From the NCBI RefSeq assembly GCF_024679095.1, contig NC_066513.1, forward strand, positions 8,546,049 to 8,610,048: a DNA stretch of 64,000 nt, written 5' to 3'. The position numbers and the translations under genes are program-made. Within the stretch, counting starts at the first letter, position 1; each line of letters begins with the position of its first letter. A model generated the notes under the pieces. The model was not told where the DNA came from. It did not search any database and saw nothing but the letters and a program-made list of their open reading frames with translations. Source of the DNA: Eriocheir sinensis (lineage: Eukaryota > Arthropoda > Malacostraca > Decapoda > Varunidae). This document shows, in pieces, positions 1 through 12,274 of this stretch.

Positions 1-2505
1 TGACCCCAGAGCTGTACCAGGTGGACGGGTACAGTGTTTTTTTTTCCCCGCCTCAGAGAAGGCAGAAGAGGTTGTGGAGTTTTAGTGTGGTGCCGTAACA
101 CTTTCAACCCCTCAGTGCTCGATGTGGACGTTCGCGATGAGGTGGAGGCAATGTGGATCAAACTCACCACCTCCCGCCATCCCCCCCGCCAGGTTGACGC
201 CATCATACTATGCGCAGTGTACAATCCACCCCGCTCTCCCTCCGGCCCTGCGTTAGTAAACCACCTCATCAATACAGTGGACGCTACACGTGTTAGGTAC
301 ACCGATGCAAAGTTCGTGCTGTGTGGGGACTTCAACGAAATACATTGCAGACGTTACGAACCACCTGTGTCTCACGCAACTTGTTAACTTTCCCACGCAC
401 GAAAGGAACACGCTGGACCTTATACTCACTGACCTGGCGGACTGGTACCCCCCCCCTCAGCCCCTCCCTCCATGGACCAAGCAATCACACCTCGGTTCTA
501 TGGACGCCCTCTCCTACTCTCTCACGGAGGTGCGAAACGGTCAAGAGGACCACCCGCCCAACACCTGACTCTAAGATAAGGCAGTTTGGGCAGTGGTTGG
601 TGGGTTATCCTTGAGTCGAGGTCCTAACCGTTCATGAAGTCACGGAGAGGTGGTACAACTGCCTCGCCACCATCACTCAGGCCTATCACCACTTCTTCCC
701 CACCAAGACACTACACACCCACCCAGCCGACCTGCCCTGGATGACCTCGAGGATTAAGGCCTTAATGCAGCAAAGGAACCGCGCCGTCAACACGGACCGA
801 GCTCGATACAGAGCCCTTCGCAACACAGTCATCAGGGAAATTGCAGTGGCGAAGAAGGAATACTATCCCCACAAACTACAACATCAGCAAGTTGTTCTCC
901 AAGATACGCCATTTGTGTGGCATGGGTAACCCATCGTCGGCTTTCTCCTTTCTCCCCCCCCCCTCCCCCTGAGGCAGCCGAACTGATTAACTCTCACTTC
1001 TCATCCGTCTGTCAAAGCCTTCCACCCTAGACCTTGCCTCCCTCCCCGCCTAATTGCCTTCCCCTTCAAATCCTCCTGCTGTAGAAGAGTTTCAAGTTGC
1101 CGAAAAGCTCAGATCCCTCAAACTCAAAAGGTCTACCACACCTCTGGATTTATCAGGAGTTTTCCTATGAACTTGCTACCCCCTTGCCTTCATCATAAAT
1201 GCCTCCCTCACTCAGAGTAAATGCCCCACAGATTGGAAAACCTCATTCATCACTCCCATCCCCAAGGTAAACAACCCCACCTCACTTAATGAAGTAAGAC
1301 CCATTGCTATCACTCCAATCCCAAGCCTGCTTTGTGAGGACTTTGTATTTAGCTGGGCACATGATAATATTCATGACAAAATTGATCAGAGGCAGTTCGG
1401 CATCGTTAGAGCCTCTTCCACAGCTCATTGCATCATTAGTTTTCTTGACTTCATTCTTAAAAACCTGGAAACCAGAAAAAAAAACATCCACTGCCCTCGC
1501 CGTTATTAAAACTTTCGGAAAGCCGTCGACTTGGTTGACCACACCACTGTCATTACCAAAGCCATAAACATCAGCCTTCCCTCCCACCTGACATCCTGGC
1601 TGGCTGATTTTCTGACGCACCGTCACCAAGCCATCCGTCATCAGGGTTGCACCTCCACCTTCCAGCCCCTCACTGTTGGGGTGCCACAAGGGACGCGCAT
1701 GGGGCCTCTTTGTTTCCTTATTTTGATTAACAATGCACTGATAGACGTCCCTCATCGCTGGAAGTAGGTGGATGATTATACAGTGGGCATATCCATCAAC
1801 AACACAGCCCCCGATTACACGCCCCTACAACACATCCTGGACCGACTGCAGAGCTGGACATAAGACAACAACGTCACCATCAACACTAACAAGACGGTGG
1901 TGATTCCTTTTCACACCTCCACCGCTGCCATCCCACCGCCAACCCTGAAAGTTGGGCCTAACCATCTGCAGGTGGTTGAATCCACCAAACTACTTGGAGT
2001 TACCTTGGACAGCAAGCTAAGCTGGGGCAAGCACGTCTTCACCATCATCAGGGAAGCTTCCAACAAACATTTCATGTTGTGGCGCATGAAAGCGCTGGGA
2101 GCCCCCCAAAGGACGCTCAAGCACCTGGACACCACCATCATCCTCCCCAGACTCCTCTACGCCTCTCCTGCTCGGGCTTCCTCCACCAACAAGACCCAGC
2201 AGCACCAACTATAGGGAGAGTGCAGAAGCGGACTTGCAGACAGATTCTGGGTAGTTCTTACACAAACTACGAGGACGCACTCACCCAGCTGAATCTGCCC
2301 ACCCTTCAGGACCGATACGACATAAATCTAACCAAATTCGGCAAATCCCTCCTCCGCAACCCCCGCATCCCTCTCCACAAAACCCACAAGCCACCACAAA
2401 ATTCTAGTCCCGGTCAGAGCTCGCACGGACAGATACCGGCTTAGCACGACCCCGGCGCTTGTGAAAGCTATTAACACCTCCATGATCACATGACCCCTCC
2501 GCCCC

Positions 2506-2506
<1 letters not shown>
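1..2506 (+). mobile_element. Degenerate non-LTR retrotransposon (EN-RT), CR1/L2-like, 3' part
   Basis: The frames are broken but collinear. An apurinic endonuclease piece with VLCGDFNEI lies near 316-345. RT pieces include VGVPQGTRMGPLCFLI near 1675-1725 and a degraded catalytic region around 1765-1780. The C-terminal part reads LLGVTLDSKLSW near 2010, then RVQKRTCRQILGSSYTNYED near 2216-2275 and LPTLQDRYDINLTKFGKSLL. The element ends in or next to a (CA)n tract. Multiple stops and frameshifts show it is dead. The 5' end is outside the window. Confidence 0.8.

Positions 2507-2563
<57 letters not shown>
2507..2563. repeat. (CA)n microsatellite
   Basis: A pure CA run about 57 bp long lies between the LINE end and exon E1, starting about 40 bp upstream of the E1 acceptor. 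Confidence 0.95.
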
Positions 2564-2567
<4 letters not shown>

Positions 2568-2603
2568 TTGAATGCTGAGAAAACGATGTTTACTTTCTTT
2601 CAG

Positions 2604-2694
2604 AAACTCAAGAGTCTCCCAAAAGACATGTCCTTCAAGTATGCCAAAGATCCAGCAGTTGCCAGCCTTAACAGGAACAAGGACATTCTGCCAG
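2604..2694 (+). CDS. RPTP D2 exon E1
   Basis: The exon follows the acceptor TACTTTCTTTCAG and ends at the donor CCAG|GTGTGT. It starts in phase 0 and encodes KLKSLPKDMSFKYAKDP, then AVASLNRNKDILP, ending in phase 1. The NRNKDILP segment corresponds to the conserved NRYKNILPYD motif at the start of PTP domains. The codon split by the intron (G|CT) becomes Ala when joined to the exon at 18260, giving ILPADCRLLFVP, which is typical in spacing for a D2 domain. No earlier exon is visible; the 5' side is a LINE and a (CA)n tract, so the 5' neighbour exon is probably outside the window. Confidence 0.78.
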
Positions 2695-3288
2695 GTGTGT
2701 GTATTTGTATTTACCTAATTGTAGTATCTAGGGCCTGAGGTCAAGCTCCAAAAGTCCTGTCTCCCAATCAATACGTGTCCAACTTTTCCTTTATTTTATG
2801 GACATTGCCCACTTCAACAATGTCTAAATCTATCTCATGTATCCACACTCCTGTATGGAAAACTGAAATTCTTTAGGTCTCTCAATTAAGTCACCTTCCT
2901 CAATTTCTTATTGTGTCCTCTTAGTTGCCTCCTCCCTTCCATCTTGATTAAATCATTTATATCCAACACTACCATTCCACTCATTACCCTGTACAGTACT
3001 ATCAGGTCTCTTTCTGTTCTGTCTTCCAGTGTTGGTAGGCCCAATTATTCTAATTTAGTCTCGTATGAAAGATTTGATAGTTCTGATACCATATTAGTTG
3101 TAATCGTTTGAATCATTTCAAGTTTCCTTATATAATTTTTCTTCTGTAGTGACCAGGCAACTGCTGCATACTCAAGCCTTGGTCCAATTTAAAGTTATTA
3201 TTATTTACTTTATCATGTCCCTATCCAAGTAGTGAAATGCCACTCTAATATTTTGCAGCAGACTATACGTATGTTTCTCCATTTCTTT

Positions 3289-3412
3289 TTTTTTTCACGT
3301 CTTCACCTGTAGCACCGGTAGGCTTTCTTCAGGGTGGTCGGCCCAAGCCCGTCATTGCCCAAGCAATTTATACTTGGCTCATGCTGCCCCCCGGAGCTAA
3401 TTTTTATTCCTG
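3289..3412 (-). mobile_element. SINE family 1, 5'-truncated copy
   Basis: It begins with a T-run (poly-A on the minus strand) followed by the CACGTCTTCACCTGTAGC body and the GGCTCATGCTGCCCCCCGG block, shared with 4077-4290 and 62946-63309. The tRNA-like head is missing. Confidence 0.7.
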
Positions 3413-3572
3413 CCCATTTTCATTGTGTGACACTACTTTTCATTAAACTCCATTTCCCATTCTTTACTCCATCCGTGCATCTCATTTAAATATTCCTGCA
3501 GTTTATTACAATCATCCTCATCTCGTATTTCTCCAATCAGTTTGCAATCATCTGCATATCTAGCATATCATT

Positions 3573-3583
<11 letters not shown>

Positions 3584-3653
<70 letters not shown>
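3584..3653. repeat. (TA)n microsatellite
   Basis: About 70 bp of TA dinucleotides, inside the minus-strand LINE. Confidence 0.95.
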
Positions 3654-3658
<5 letters not shown>

Positions 3659-4076
3659 CATTACAGGCGCTAACACTGATTCCTGTGTAACTCCACTGGT
3701 GACCGTTCTTCATTCCTAATTTTTATCTCTCAACATGGTTCTCATTTCTCTGTTTGTCAGGTAATTTTTCATCCACTGCAATTTTCTCCCCAATCCTCCT
3801 CTATTTTCTAATTTCCACAGCAGTCTCTTATGTGGAACTTTATCAAATGCCTTATTTAGGTCCAAAAATATGTAGTCCGCCCATCCGTCTCTCTTCTGCA
3901 ATATATCTTTTACTCCTGAGTAAAAACATATTGGATATGTAACACAAGATTTACCTTGTCTGAATCCAAATTAACCTTCATTTATTAACTTCTCTCTGTC
4001 TAGATGGTCTACCCACTGTATGTTAATTATCTTCTCACACGGCTTGCACATGACACTTATTAGGGAAACCCCGTCT

Positions 4077-4290
4077 GTTTTTTTTTCTTTTTACGTCGCG
4101 GCCTATTGCGCAGTTAAGCTTTTTCGCTGGTGGGGGCCTGATGGTTAGCCCAGCCCGTTGTGGCGCAGGCGAGTGTTTATAGTGGGGCATTCTTGTTTTG
4201 GCTCATACTGCCCCCCGGAGCCTCTCTTTGGAGAGGTAATCTAGAGTCCGGTTTTATAAGTGGTCTTCAGGGCAGCATGTGGGTAGTCTA
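4077..4290 (-). mobile_element. SINE family 1, 5'-truncated copy
   Basis: The poly-T at 4080-4092 and the blocks TTTTTACGTCGCGGCCTATT, GGCGCAGGCGAGTGTTTATA and CAGCATGTGGGTAGTCTA match the full-length copy at 62946-63309. The tRNA-like head is absent. Confidence 0.75.
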
Positions 4291-4654
4291 AAGCCTCGTT
4301 CACACTCTGCCGACAGACAACCCAGCGACTACTGCATTTGACAAGTCGGCTCCCACGCTCCAAGAATTTTTTGGCGTCTTGGTGTCGACTACCATGATTG
4401 CCGACTGTCTGGGACATTTGGCCAACTAGTTGGCAGAATGTCTGCGGCATGTAGTAAGAGAGGTCAGCTGAGAGGTCAGCGTGCGGGAGCGGTGTTTCAT
4501 TCATGTGCAAAATTATTGAACAGTACAAGAATACATTGCAGGGCTTTCACGGTTATGAGATAAAATTTTAGAAGATTTTGGACGACACGTCCTCAGCTGA
4601 CGCGCAAACGTCCCGATAATGTCACCATTAATTCTCCCATTACACCTCTAGGGC

Positions 4655-4952
4655 CAAAGGTAAAGTTGGGGGCAGACGCTATAGCCGCACGTAGCCACGG
4701 TACTAGTTTTCGTTGAATTGGCCTTTGAGTCTGTGCTGGGAAGAACCCATTACCCCGGGACACAGGGCCAGTGTGACATCCAGGTTACCACAGTTTACCC
4801 TCCTCAGGTTTCCTTAGGTACCCATTTATCAAACAGCCCGAGAGGGATAGTGGACAACTAAGTGAGCTGCTCCCTGATTGCCCGGGCTGGGATTCAAAAC
4901 CTGGCCTGGAGATTTGTAGCTTGGCGGGCTATCCACTCCACCATGGAGGTCA
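4655..4952 (-). mobile_element. SINE family 2 (tRNA-derived), degraded
   Basis: On the minus strand the right end reads like a tRNA head (CCATGGTGGAGTGGATAGCC, then CAGGTTTTGAATCCCAGCC as a B box). It is followed by the block AAATGGGTACC and GGTAAACTGTGGTAACC. The copy at 10655-10917 has the same layout with better conserved A and B boxes. Confidence 0.7.
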
Positions 4953-5042
4953 ACCTCCTTTTCTTTTATATTGCAGGTATGTAGGAACAGGGCATACATA
5001 TTGTGAAATTGGTCCTATAAAAAAGTATGTTCACGGAGCCTG

Positions 5043-6056
5043 GGGCTAGATTCACAAAGGCTTAAGGCGTAGTTTTGGGCCCTTAGTGCGTAGTTTTGAG
5101 AAAATTACGATACACAAATCTCGCGCGTTAATAACTACCAACTAATCGATGACGTCACAGGGTTAGCGCGCGGATTTACAAAGCTTTATCACGCTCTGTG
5201 TGACGCTAAATATGTTGTTAAATAACTACTGCCTCGAAGGTGTAGTAAACGCTAACAATATTATCATATTTACGTATAAATGCTTATAAATCGCGTTTTT
5301 CAACTTGAAATATAACTTTACCATTTATTAAAAAAATGATGAGATAAACACACTTTGAAAGGTATATGATAAGTGTGGGCGGTATGGCAACACCGACGCC
5401 CGGCGCCGGGGGATTGCCAGACCTCCCTCCTCCTTCATCTTCCTACCTCCTCATCCATTCGATCATCCATCCATCTCCACATTTCTCCCTCCGTGGGACC
5501 ATGAACCTTTGTCGGGTGACAGCCCATGAGTTGGGCTGCAGATATGGCAAGACAGTCTTAAGTCTTCCTCGTTCCTTCCTTCCGTCCTTGTCCGCCTCGA
5601 TATATAACTCCCACATTATTTTTTATTTGCTCTCTTCCTGCCTCGATCTCCTCCTTATCTTCTTTTTCTTTCCCTTAAGCATGTTCTTAGATAACAAGAC
5701 ATCGAACAACAGAGTTACCTTGACGTTAATGTGCAGCAATCGACGAAATAATTAAGTCCCTAGATTACGATTTAGTACAGAGTGCCTTAAAAGGAAGAAC
5801 ATGGAAAAAGGGGACGGGTTCTTTTGGAGCGGCAGCTGGAGGTGGCTCCCTACGATTGGCTGACGGTTTTGTGAACATGCTTGTGATTTGCTGCAAGGCC
5901 AATGCCGTCAACAACCAATCAGCGGTCTCGCTGACTTAGCGCGCCTCTAACTACCATCTAAGGTTTGCTTTGTGAATCTGACGCTAACGTCGGTCGCTAA
6001 ATCAATAGTGCGTAGTTATGTTAGTTTGTAGTTAATATGTTTGTGAATACCGCCCC
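5043..6056. mobile_element. Non-autonomous DNA transposon X1, about 1 kb
   Basis: The termini are inverted: GGGCTAGATTCACAAAGG at the left, and the reverse complement of the right end starts GGGGCGGTATTCACAAAC. Subterminal GCGTAGTT motifs occur at both ends. The interior (about 5340-5920) is shared with the element at 32600-33390, including TTTGTCGGGTGACAGC and GATTACGATTTAGTA. The short frame with NLCRVTAHELG is not enough for a transposase. A CTG trinucleotide flanks both ends and may be the target duplication. Confidence 0.65.
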
Positions 6057-7274
6057 TGTTCATCTGGCGCCTAGGCAGCGTTTGTTATGGCTCCTGTGAT
6101 TGGCTGCACCCCTCCCTTACTCACATGCCATTCATGTACGCCGTGACGCTACACATTTGTATTTTCTTCGTCATAGCTCGTCTCTTATTCACGACAGACC
6201 ACTTTAGTTGGTACCGTTGGACTCAGCAGTAATTGCGCAACTCAGTTATGTTTATCTAAACTCGATAAAATAAAAACAAAAAGGAAATGTGACGAGTTGA
6301 AATCACGGACATCTCCGAAATGTTTATAACACGGTTTACTTATCATCGCTTTTCTCAGCAGTCTTTGAACCAGGATTGAAATAAATAATTTCATGTCATA
6401 GAGCAAAGTTTTCTGAACGCTATGGTGCGATCAGATCATAAATAAAACATGACATGAGCATAACGCAGAACGGTTTATAAGGATGAGTACAGCGACGACG
6501 CATGACTGCCCGCTGCCTGACCGGCCGCCGCTGGTGGTGCAGGCCAGGCTATTTTTCGTCTCCTTATTTCTTTCGTATACGCTTTCTTTCTTCACCCTAA
6601 CACTCTCTATTACTTATTTACATCGGCTTACCTTGCATGGTTTATTTGATACCCACGTATTCTTTCAGCAATGAAGAATTAACGAAAATATTGTGATAAA
6701 AGAAGATAAGGCAGGAAATAGGTAGGATTGAGTGACAGAGGGAAGGAAGAGTTTGTTATGATGCAAGAAAAACAAGCAGCTGGTCATTATTGGTCCTGCC
6801 AGCATAGGAGTAGTATTTTGAACAATGCATCTGCATCTGCCATTAAGTGGCAATAGCACACTCGGTTGAGGGAAGTAAACAAGAGTGAAATAGGCAACTT
6901 ATAGTACTGCCCCATCCACCCTCATTTAATTTACATAAACAAAACGTCTTCCCTGGGAAGATGAAAGTATATTTTTTGATGTGTGAATTTCAGGTATTTA
7001 TTGTAAATGATTTTCGGGGTAACTAAATAAAAAAAAATATGTACATTAAAATAATCTTTCAAAAAATCACAATGAATACATGAAATATATATTATATAAT
7101 TATTTTTACATTATCTACCTATTATTTTGTCACATTATTTCATGAATTACTTATTATTATATGCAGGTTTATTTGCATGGGCATAAAAATATAGCAATTA
7201 AAAGTGTTCAAAAGCTTTTAAATCTTTTATTATTGTGATTTTAAGCGTAAGTTACGTCTGTAGCAATTCCCAAA
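6057..7274. other. AT-rich intronic sequence, nothing recognised
   Basis: Unique-looking DNA of intron 1. I see no exon with splice sites and protein similarity, no tandem array and no match to other repeats in the window. Confidence 0.5.
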
Positions 7275-7870
7275 CTTTAACTGTAGTGGGGGCATACACC
7301 GGGGGGCGCGTCGCGTCGCCTACCCTATGACGCCATGCCCGGGGGTCCCTCCGTGCGAGTCTCAATGCAGGCCCCCTTCCCAACCCAAGTACCCCACGGC
7401 AGGATCTATCGATTTGCTCTAGCCACGAACTCCGTAGGCGTCGTACCCTTGGCCTCCTCCACTCAGGATTGTCTCTTAGAGAAAACCCGGTGAGCAGAAT
7501 CAGCTTCAGGATAACGTGCCACGTGCCCGTATAGCCGGAGTTGGCGTTGACGGACTATGCAGGTAATATATGTCGAATCAGTCTCACGGAGTAGTTGCAG
7601 GTTTGACAAAAAGTCATCCTAGCGATATCCCATGATTCTGCGTAGACATTCATTACCAAAGACATCAATCAGCCTCTCCAAGTCCACATTTAGTGTCCAT
7701 GTCTCACAACCATAGGGTAAGACAGGGAGCACAAGGGACTTGAAGATCCGGATTTTTGTCCTTCTGCACAGGTATCGACAACGCCATATATTCGTGTTTA
7801 GCGAGTCCATAACCCCGTGGGGCAACCTAATCCGCCGTAAGACTTCCTGGCCAGGTTTACCGTAGTCAGG
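7275..7870 (-). mobile_element. RTE-like LINE fragment, 3' end, minus strand
   Basis: On the minus strand, 7619-7825 reads SLNTNIWRCRYLCRRTKIRI, then FKSLVLPVLPYGCETWTLN, a typical C-terminal RT segment of RTE-like elements. The element at 39930-43262 has the same segment at about 42765-42960. The right part down to 7275 matches that element's 3' end, including GGGGGCATACACCGGGGGG. Confidence 0.75.
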
Positions 7871-7942
7871 AACTACGCTACCTATATACGTGAAACTTTC
7901 TGAAATCTCAACGCATGAACAGACTGTAGTGTTTCCTCTAGC

Positions 7943-10612
7943 TTTTTTTTTTCTAACAGCACAGAGAGCAACTCAAGGGCAACATAAATGTGGAAAAAAG
8001 GCCCGCTAACTGTTGCTCTCATATAATGATTTGTAAGAGGTCAATTTCGGATGGAGAGGTATCTTGATACACTCTTCTTGAAAGAGGTCCAGTCATAGGC
8101 AGGAGGAAATACAGACGAAGAAAGACTTCTAGAGTTTACCAGTGAAGGGGATGAAAGAACAGAGATGCTGGCTAACTCTTGCAGAAGGGGTTTGGACAGT
8201 AAAAGGATGAGCATGAGTAGAAAGTCGTGTACAACGGGTCCGCGGGAGTGTGGAGGGAGGGGGGGGGGGGGGGGTCATGCAGTTGGCAGGTTCAGAAGAG
8301 CAGTCAGCATGAAAATATCGATAGAAGATAGAAAGAGATGCAACATGGCAGCGGATTTAAGTGGTAGAAGATTGTCAGTAAGAAGAGTAGAGCTGATGAG
8401 ACGAAGAGCCCAACTCTGTCCAGAAGAGCTGTGTGAATGAACCCCCCCACACGTGAGATGCATACTCCATACGAGGGCGGACAAGACCCTTATATATGGA
8501 AAACATCTGTGTGAGGGAGAAGAACTGTGGGAGACGATACAGAACACCCAAGCTCGAGGAAGATGATTTAGTAAGAGAGATGTGAAGTTTCCAGTTGAGA
8601 TTTTGAGCTAAGGGTAGACCAAGGATATTTAGTGTTGAAGAAGGTGACATTTGAGTGTTGTCGAAGAATAGGGGGTAGTTGTCTGGAAGATTGTTTCGAG
8701 TTGATAAGTAGATAAACTGTTTTTATTTGAGACATTGAAGGACACAAGGTTCCTTTTACCCCAATCGGAAATGATAGCAAGGTCTGAGGTAAAGCGTTCT
8801 GCAGCCTCCAGTCTGGAGTCTTGTAATTCCTGTTGAGAGGGTCTACTGTTGAAAGAAGTTGAATAATGCAGAGTGGACTCATCAGCGTATGAGTGGATAG
8901 GACAGTTTGTTATAAAAAGATCATTAATGAATATCAGGAAGAGAGTGGGTGATAGAACAGAGCCCTGTGGAACACCACTGTTGATAGGTTTAGGAGAAGA
9001 AAAATGACCGTCTACCACAGCAGAGATAGACCGACCGGAAAGGAAACTGGAGATAAAGGAACAGAGAGAAGGATAGCATCCGAAAGAAGGCACCTTAGAA
9101 AGCAAAGACTTGTGCTAGAATCTATCGAAAGCTTTCGATATGTCTAGCGCAACTGAGAAAGTTTCACCGAAACGGCTAGGAGAGGATGACCAAGAATCAG
9201 TTAAGAGAGCAGGAAGATCGCCAGTAGAACGCCCCTTGCGGAACCCATACTTGCGATTAGATAGAAGGTCAGAAGTGGAAAGATGATTTTGAATCTTCCG
9301 GTAAAGGATTGATTCAAAAGCTATAGGGCGGTAGTTTCAGGGATTGGAACGGTCACCCTTCTAAGGCACAGGCTGTATGAAGGCGTACTTCCAGAAGTAA
9401 GGAAAGGCAGATGTTGATAGGCAGAGACGAAAGAGTTTGACCAGGCAGGGTGTCAGCTCGGAAGCACAGTTTTTTTTTTTTTAAGAACAATAGGAGGCAT
9501 TCCATCAGGTCCATAAGCCTTCTGAGAGTTGATGCCAGAGGGCATAGAAAACATCGTTCTTTAAAATCTTAATAATAATAGGCATACAGGAGTCAGAGGG
9601 TGAATGAGTACGAGGAATATGCCTAGAATCGTCCAAAGTGGAGTAGTTACAGAAAGTTTGAGAGAAGAGTTCAGCCTTAGAGATAGATGAGACTTCAGTG
9701 CTGCAGGGTTAAGGAGAGGAGGGAAAGAAGAAGAAGTGAAGTTGGAGGATTTATGTTTGGCTAAGTGCCAGAAGTCTCTAGATTCTAGAAGCATTAGAGA
9801 AAGCAATATTTTGACATTTACTATTAATGAAGGAGGTTTTGGTAAGTCGAAGAATAGAGTTGGCACAATTTCTGGCAGAAATATAAAGATCATGGTGAGC
9901 GGGGGTTCGAAGGCTCTGGTACTTTTTGTGAGCTGCCTCTCTATCTTTGACAGCACAAGAACAAGCGTGATTAAACCAAGGCTTTTTAGCATGAGGAGTA
10001 GAGAAAGTACATGGAATATATGCCTCTATTCCAGAGACAATCACCTCTGTGATGCTCTGGGCACTCACAGAGGAGTTTCTCTCCTGGAAGCAGTAGTCAT
10101 TCCACGGGAAATCGGAAAAGTACAGCTTCAGGTCGTCCCACCGAGCGGAAGCAAAATGCCAGAAGCATCGCCTCCTCGGTGGGTCCAAAGGGTGTACAGG
10201 AACGATAGGACAGGATACAGAAATAAGGTTGTGATCGGAGGAGCCCAACGGAGAGAATAGTTTGACAGCGTAAGTAGAAGGGTTAGAGGTAAGGAAGAGG
10301 TCTAGTATGTTGGGCCTGTCTCCAAGACGATCAGGAATACGTGTAAGGTGCTGAACCAACTGCTCTAGATCGTTGAGGAGAGCAAAGTTGTAGGCTTCTT
10401 TACCAGGCTGGTCAGTGAAAGAGGATGAAAGCTAAAGCTGGTGGTGAACATTGAAATCTCCTAGGATGGAGATTTCAGCGAAGGGAGAATGGGTCAAGAT
10501 GTGCCCCATTTTAGAGTTCAAGTAGTCAAAGAATGTTACATAGTTAGTAGAGTTAGGTGAGAGATAACAGCACAGATGTATTTAGTAATAGAATGACAAT
10601 GAAGTCATAGCC
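7943..10612 (-). mobile_element. LINE family A copy 1 (jockey/CR1 type), minus strand
   Basis: Read on the minus strand from about 10610 it gives an endonuclease end ([16 protein letters not shown], then [13 protein letters not shown]), a linker, and RT with INSGVPQGSVLSPTLFLIFI. The catalytic box is mutated (YADESTLHY instead of YADDSTLHY), followed by a C-terminal half and a 3' UTR ending in poly-A (poly-T at 7947). It is longer at the 5' side than the other copies. Frameshifts break it into frames such as 8629-9105 and 9778-10359. Confidence 0.85.
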
Positions 10613-10654
10613 ATATGGTGTTCTTTCCAGTTTCCAAGCATGTTTTTTTCTTGT

Positions 10655-10917
10655 GAGGTAAAGGTGGGTGCATATGCTATTGCTGCGCGTGGTAAGAAAC
10701 AGTCACCCCGACACATGGACCGGATAGTGTGAAACTCGTGATTACCACAGTTTACCATCCACAGGATTTCCCAGGTAGCCTACCCATTTATCGACCGGCC
10801 TGAAACCCGAAGGAGGATGAACAGTTGTGCTGCACGGCAACTGCCCGGGATGGGATTCAAACCCGGTCCCGCGGAATGTTAGCTAGGCATACTGACCACT
10901 GAACCACGGAGGTGGCC
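10655..10917 (-). mobile_element. SINE family 2 (tRNA-derived), near complete
   Basis: The minus-strand head has an A box TGGTTCAGTGG (plus 10896-10906) and a B box GGTTTGAATCCC (plus 10852-10863), which are the RNA polymerase III internal promoter elements of tRNAs. The body contains GGTAAACTGTGGTAATC and a GGTAAAGGTGGG tail, both shared with 4655-4952. Confidence 0.8.
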
Positions 10918-10944
10918 ACATGCAGTTTTGGCATATTCCAGCTT

Positions 10945-11345
10945 TGAGCTTTAAAATGTTGTTGATATTTTCTTTATCATATCTTTATCCAGGTAGTGAA
11001 AGGCCATATTCATACTCCTTTCCATATTGTTTGTATCACCAAATATATTGTTTACATGCTTTTCTGGTGGCGAATCATTCTGAATTACCATCCCTAGGTC
11101 TTTTCCCTCATTTTCTCTTACTATATTATCAATCCCCATTTTGTAGGCGTATGCAGAGCTCATTTCACTTAACCTGTTTTAGAACATGGCATATTTCTCC
11201 ATTGAATTACTTGTTCCTTGTTTTACTCCACTCGTATATCTCGCCAATTTATGTATTTCTCATTTCTCCAACTCCTCCTAATCCTCTTGGCTTTTAAGTT
11301 TTCTCAATACTTTTGCATCCTCTAAAAACAGACTCGCGTGGTTGT
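10945..11345 (-). mobile_element. LINE family D fragment, minus strand
   Basis: Minus 10951-11163 reads EGKDLGMVIQNDSPPEKHVN, then MNMAFHYLDKDMIKKI. This is the RT connection region common in CR1-like elements (KDLGV-I, PEKH, A-F-LDKD). No catalytic box is retained. Confidence 0.7.
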
Positions 11346-11733
11346 TCACTCCTTCTAGCAAGTCATTTGCAGTACCGTATTTTGCGGCTTTTACCGCACT
11401 CCCTAAACTTTAGACAACAATTTTGGAAATAAAATAGTCAGTGTTTACAATGCTCAGAAATATGTATGGTTAAGCAAAACTGATGATGTACAATTTCCCA
11501 AAATATATGTTAACCCCCCAAGGACAGGGGTGTACTTTGAAATCGGTTCTCCCCGTATGGCAATGTCCCGACGTTCTCCCAAAAAATGGTCACATTTCAT
11601 TATCAATTTCACGGCTCTAACTACAATCATTCGCTTAATCCATCCTTTCTCTTTAGTCTGCCTCAAACCCGAAGTCTCTACGCCATGTTGTGTTTCTGTG
11701 GTGATTTGATGAACATTAACTTTTAGGTGGGAG

Positions 11734-12147
11734 TGTTGGTGGTAGCGAGTGTTCTAAGTGCTAATCGGTTCACGGATAGAGAAAATCATATCCGCCAGGG
11801 TTACTTTATTGGGCAAAACATACACAGGTCGTTACGACAAGGACAATACATAGGATAGGTGTTTGTTTGTGTATGTGTTTGTGTGAATGTTGTGAAGTGT
11901 GGGTGACATTTAAGTGTTGGTGTATATGTGGAACAATGTGTACGAGTGGACGACAAGAGGACGTGGACGGACAGTAGAAGATAAACAAGTAACAAGAGAT
12001 AAACAATTAGACGCACAAGAAACAACGAGACGGGTGCACGAACGAAAACATTGACAAAATAAGAATGAACAATGAGTCTATACTGCAACGCCCCATTTTC
12101 CGTTTTCACTGGAAGAGCACGCGACTGCTTGAGCGGTGGCTGCTACA
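11734..12147 (-). repeat. 3' LTR of the LTR element
   Basis: A 414-bp repeat nearly identical to 14531-14944. On the minus strand it begins TGTAGCAGCCACCGCTC and ends CCACCAACA. Confidence 0.9.
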
Positions 12148-12274
12148 AGTACTCCCCCCCAGTGACGAGGAAGGAGGAACGAAATCTTCCCAGGTGCGGG
12201 GCGCTGGCAGACTTTGATGCGTTGCGGTGTGTAGTGTTGCGCGGTGAGTTGCGCTGAGTAGAGTTGCGTTGAGT

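Larger units (their letters stand above)
2705..4075 (-). mobile_element. Degenerate LINE (family D), minus strand, with nested SINE piece and (TA)n
   Basis: On the minus strand 3716-3901 reads YIFLDLNKAFDKVPHKRLLW, the RT fingers/palm motif, and 3663-3690 corresponds to a VPQGSVLAP-type motif. The same sequence recurs at 10950-11345, 38075-39165, 43560-43920 and 49680-49880, which defines a family. A SINE tail fragment sits at 3289-3412 and a (TA)n array at 3584-3653. The order from right to left is RT towards C-terminus. It is heavily mutated. Confidence 0.72.
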
